Shown in pieces: positions 14,901-16,392 of a DNA stretch of 16,392 bases (its first letter is position 1; every line of letters begins with the position of its first letter). Source of the stretch: Chloroflexi bacterium UBA4733 (lineage in GTDB: Bacteria > Chloroflexota > UBA4733). The notes beneath the pieces are model-generated. The model saw nothing but the letters and a program-made list of their open reading frames with translations. It was not told where the DNA came from and made no database searches. The position numbers were made by a program, and so were the translations under genes. The stretch lies in contig DHIZ01000024.1 in NCBI GenBank assembly GCA_002404055.1, positions 30,189-46,580 of the forward strand, written 5' to 3'.

Positions 14901-15378
14901 CGACCGGCAAGGGCGCAGCGTCACAGAGTCGCAGTTAGCGATCCTCCAGGCGGCGGCCTGCCACCCGCAGACGCCGGCGCACCTCCGCCAGCCGCAGCAC
15001 CACGAGCTGGTGACGCGCGGCGTGGAACTGCTGGCGCAGGAGGAGCAGCATACCGGCGGGCAACTGGGACGGCCTTCCGGCGCCCGCTTCCGCACCTACC
15101 AGCGCCTCATGCGCTACGCCCAGCAGTCGCGCGGCACGCTGTTCGACCGCCCGGAGCTGCAGCGCGCCCTGGACGACATCCTCGGCGCGCCGTTGCTGCC
15201 AACGGCCACGGACACCCTCAATCGTCAGTTACGCAGCGGCATCGGCGATCGGGAGCTGGCCGACGTCGTGATCGGCCTGCGCGAGGACGGCCGGCTCTGT
15301 CGTATAGAAGAAGAGCGAGAGAGCCGGGAGCCGCGCATCATCAGCTCGCTCGGCCTCTTCGCCACGGGAGAAGACTGA
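11995..15378 (+). CDS. PLD-domain SNF2-type helicase (defence-associated)
   Basis: A 1127-residue protein in three parts. Residues 1-210 form a phospholipase D-like nuclease domain with H139-A-K141 and GSSNLT (159-164); only one HxK is present, so a full active site would need dimerisation. Residues 250-845 are a superfamily 2 SNF2-type ATPase: Walker A GLGKT (283-287), motif II DESH (352-355), SATP (383-386), a long insertion (about 490-700), IFSQF (732-736), ATDVLSEGQNLQ (794-805) and motif VI QRAGRVDRIGQ (824-834). The last 280 residues are unassigned. Such PLD-helicases are found with restriction-type methylases and probably translocate on invading DNA. The ATG at 11995 fits the family start (IFDNIETSLLPVLQQTL), although its ribosome site is weak (GAAAG). 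A TATACT at 11962 could be its -10. The next gene starts one base after the stop, so the two are co-translated. Confidence 0.88.
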   Translation: MPQIFDNIETSLLPVLQQTLAVAYRADFCVGYFNLRGWQHLDGLIDGWPGGAERCCRLLVGMQQAPQRELREALRLAAGSAELDLALAVRLKRRMAEEFREQLTLGAPSNADEAGLRRLSSQLHAGKVIVKLFLRHPLHAKLYLLHRHDPINPAIGYLGSSNLTFAGLAGQGELNVDVLDRDACAKLQRWFDDRWGDQWCLDISKELAGIIDESWARETPLPPYFIYLKMAYHLSREAREGLSAFGIPREFGNELFEFQKAAVKIAAHHLNRRGGVLIGDVVGLGKTLMATALAKLFEQDQGTETLIICPKNLVPMWQDHVDRYRLYARVLSLSRVTSVLPELIRYRVVLIDESHNLRNPEGQRYRVIKAYIEKNDSRCILLSATPYNKSYLDLSAQLRLFVPEQADLGIRPEQLLNALGEVEFQARYQCPVRTLAAFEKSTYADDWRELMRRYMVRRTRSFIQQNYATTDPDNGRTYLPFADGSRAYFPTRVPKTVGFPIDDSDPADQYARLYSEPIVGAINGLHLPRYGLGNYLAARPPTPPAPAEAAVLAGLSRAGKRLMGFCRTNLFKRLESGGPAFLQSVERHLLRNAVFLYALENGRKLPIGSQDAAMLDPAEQDSDAELPFEADGDPPAADDLAGLSASSTLRSAESFRQRAAAVYVGYQRQQRRFKWLSPGLFTASLRRDLEADNAALLDVLQRCGDWDVARDAKLTALSSLLAALPPQQKVLIFSQFADTVDYLVEHLQRRGFQRLAGVTGEADDPTLLAWRFSPRSNGKRASVTPEQELRILVATDVLSEGQNLQDCAFVVNYDLPWAIIRLIQRAGRVDRIGQQAEQIVCATFLPADGVERVISLRTRLRQRLRQNSEVVGADEAFFEDELQMQPLLDLYHEKAGILDGDAEGEVDLASFAYQIWKNAIDADPSLEKKIAALPNVVYSSREYTASPGSPEGVLLYLRTADDNDALAWIDRQGRSVTESQLAILQAAACHPQTPAHLRQPQHHELVTRGVELLAQEEQHTGGQLGRPSGARFRTYQRLMRYAQQSRGTLFDRPELQRALDDILGAPLLPTATDTLNRQLRSGIGDRELADVVIGLREDGRLCRIEEERESREPRIISSLGLFATGED

Positions 15379-15379
15379 C

Positions 15380-16392
15380 ATGCCCCTGCTCGACGCCGCG
15401 ACTATCCGCCCCTACCTCGATGGCGGCGATTTCCGCCGGCTGTTCACCCAACGCCTGGGCTGGAACAGCCTGGCTGGCGCGCCGCTGCCGGTCACGGTCG
15501 ATGGCCTCAGTTACGCGCTGCAACCCGTCGCCGAAAAGGCGCACTTCACCGTCTACCGCTGCTCGCCCGGTCCCGACGGCGCGCTGCCAAACTCCAGTGT
15601 CCGCGCCAAGATCGACAACCGCGTCACCCGGCTGCAGCAGTTGCACCTCATCATCTACGTCGATCAGGCCGGCAGTGCTCAGGTCTGGCAGTGGGTGCGC
15701 CGCGACCTCGGCACGCCGGCCGCCCGGCGCGAGCAGCGCTATGCGCGCGGCGGCAACGTCGCCCTGCTGCTGCGCGCCCTCAACGAGCTGGTCTTCACCC
15801 TGGAGCAGGAAGAGCGCGGCATCGGCTCCGTCGACGTCAGCGGTCGCGTCCGCGCCGCCTTCGACGTGGAGAAAGTCACCAAACGCTTCTACGAGCGCTT
15901 CCGGGCGGAACTGGACGCCTTCACCAGCTTCGTGGAGGGCATCCAGGCGCTGGACGCCGACCGCGCCTGGTACGCCTCGCTCATGCTCAACCGGCTCATG
16001 TTCGTCTACTTCATCCAGAAGCGCGGCTTCCTCGATGGCGACCTCGACTACCTACGCCACCGGCTGGAGGCGATGCAGGCGCAGGCCGGCCAGGACCAGT
16101 TCCTCTCCTTCTACCGGCACTTCCTGCTGCGCCTCTTCCACGAAGGGTTAGATCAACCGAAGGCGGGACGTGGCGCCGACCTGGACGCGCTGCTGGGCAA
16201 CGTCCCCTACCTCAACGGCGGTCTCTTCGACGTACACACCCTCGAACAGCGCTACCCGGCCATCGCCATCCCGGACGAGGCGTTCGCCCGCGTCTTCGAC
16301 TTCTTCGACGCCTACCAGTGGCAGCTCGACGAGCGGCCGCGGCGCGACGAGGACGAGATCAACCCCGACGTGCTCGGCTACATCTTCGAGAA
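15380..16392 (+). CDS. Type IIG/PglX-like restriction-modification protein, N-terminal part (cut by window end)
   Basis: The frame is open from the ATG at 15380 to the window edge, giving 337 complete codons of a longer gene. GGGAG lies eight bases upstream, inside the helicase end. The first 130 residues include HFTVYRCSP and LHLIIYVDQAGSAQVWQWV, a beta-rich region that could be a nuclease-like domain, but I see no clear ExK. Residues 160-337 match the region preceding the methylase core in Eco57I/PglX-like proteins: LMLNRLMFVYFIQKRGFLDGD (about 201-221), YLNGGLFD (277-284), IPDEAFARVFDFFDAYQW (297-314) and DEINPDVLGYIFE (325-337). The catalytic NPPY/F motif and SAM site would lie beyond the window. 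It pairs with the PLD-helicase one base upstream, so both probably form one defence unit. Confidence 0.82.
   Translation, partial: MPLLDAATIRPYLDGGDFRRLFTQRLGWNSLAGAPLPVTVDGLSYALQPVAEKAHFTVYRCSPGPDGALPNSSVRAKIDNRVTRLQQLHLIIYVDQAGSAQVWQWVRRDLGTPAARREQRYARGGNVALLLRALNELVFTLEQEERGIGSVDVSGRVRAAFDVEKVTKRFYERFRAELDAFTSFVEGIQALDADRAWYASLMLNRLMFVYFIQKRGFLDGDLDYLRHRLEAMQAQAGQDQFLSFYRHFLLRLFHEGLDQPKAGRGADLDALLGNVPYLNGGLFDVHTLEQRYPAIAIPDEAFARVFDFFDAYQWQLDERPRRDEDEINPDVLGYIFE

Noticed and set aside
14016..16151. A 711-codon open + frame overlapping the helicase and the methylase-like gene
   Set aside because: It is in a different frame from two recognisable proteins, is arginine/alanine/proline-rich and shows no motif; it is the shadow expected in 70% GC coding DNA.
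11995..16392. Direct assignment to class 1 DISARM (drmD-drmMI)
   Set aside because: The order helicase-methylase fits, but the helicase carries an N-terminal PLD domain that I do not associate with DrmD, and no drmA/B/C is in the window.
1..16392. CRISPR arrays, tRNA or rRNA genes
   Set aside because: No regularly spaced direct repeats, clover-leaf sequences or rRNA-like conserved stretches were seen on either strand.

Overview
This is a high-GC bacterial window. A line of the helicase gene counts about 70% GC by hand. Features that suggest Chloroflexota (Thermomicrobia-like) or another environmental lineage rich in Uma2 genes are two Uma2-family nuclease genes, a Ser/Thr-linker sugar-binding lipoprotein beside an RpiR-type regulator, and fold-back repeats between genes. 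The taxonomic call is inference only; there is no rRNA or other marker gene here.

Layout from left to right: (1) 41-808: a Uma2 gene on + (185-808), overlapped head-to-head by what may be a decayed Uma2 start on -. (2) 1005-2458 (-): a compact type II restriction-modification pair, a beta-class methyltransferase followed by a PD-(D/E)XK endonuclease with a TGATG overlap. It sits in DNA visibly less GC-rich (about 42-47% in hand-counted lines) than its surroundings. (3) 2755-5712 (-): a ribbon-helix-helix regulator, a second Uma2 protein, and an unusual NAD-epimerase/DUF4253 fusion. The first two look like a small autoregulated operon with a good promoter and a palindromic operator. (4) 5713-6288: no gene; it holds that promoter and a 257-bp fold-back element. 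(5) 6289-10698 (-): an operon of HAD phosphatase, solute-binding lipoprotein and CehA/McbA-type metallohydrolase, with overlapping or 13-bp junctions. It is divergent from an RpiR/MurR-type regulator (10810-11718, +) that probably controls it. (6) 11753-11931: a second fold-back element with strong 46-bp inverted arms. (7) 11995 to the end (+): a 1127-residue PLD-SNF2 helicase, followed after one base by the start of a large protein resembling the N-terminal half of type IIG/PglX-like methyltransferase-nucleases, cut by the window edge.

Functionally the window has two defence-type loci, the type II R-M pair and the PLD-helicase/methylase-like pair, flanking a sugar uptake/dephosphorylation operon under probable RpiR control and a cluster of nuclease-like accessory genes. 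The best candidate for a poorly described system is the PLD-SNF2 helicase plus its partner at the right edge. The RHH-Uma2 unit with its operator and the epimerase-DUF4253 fusion come next. I saw no tRNA, rRNA, CRISPR array or intact transposase gene.
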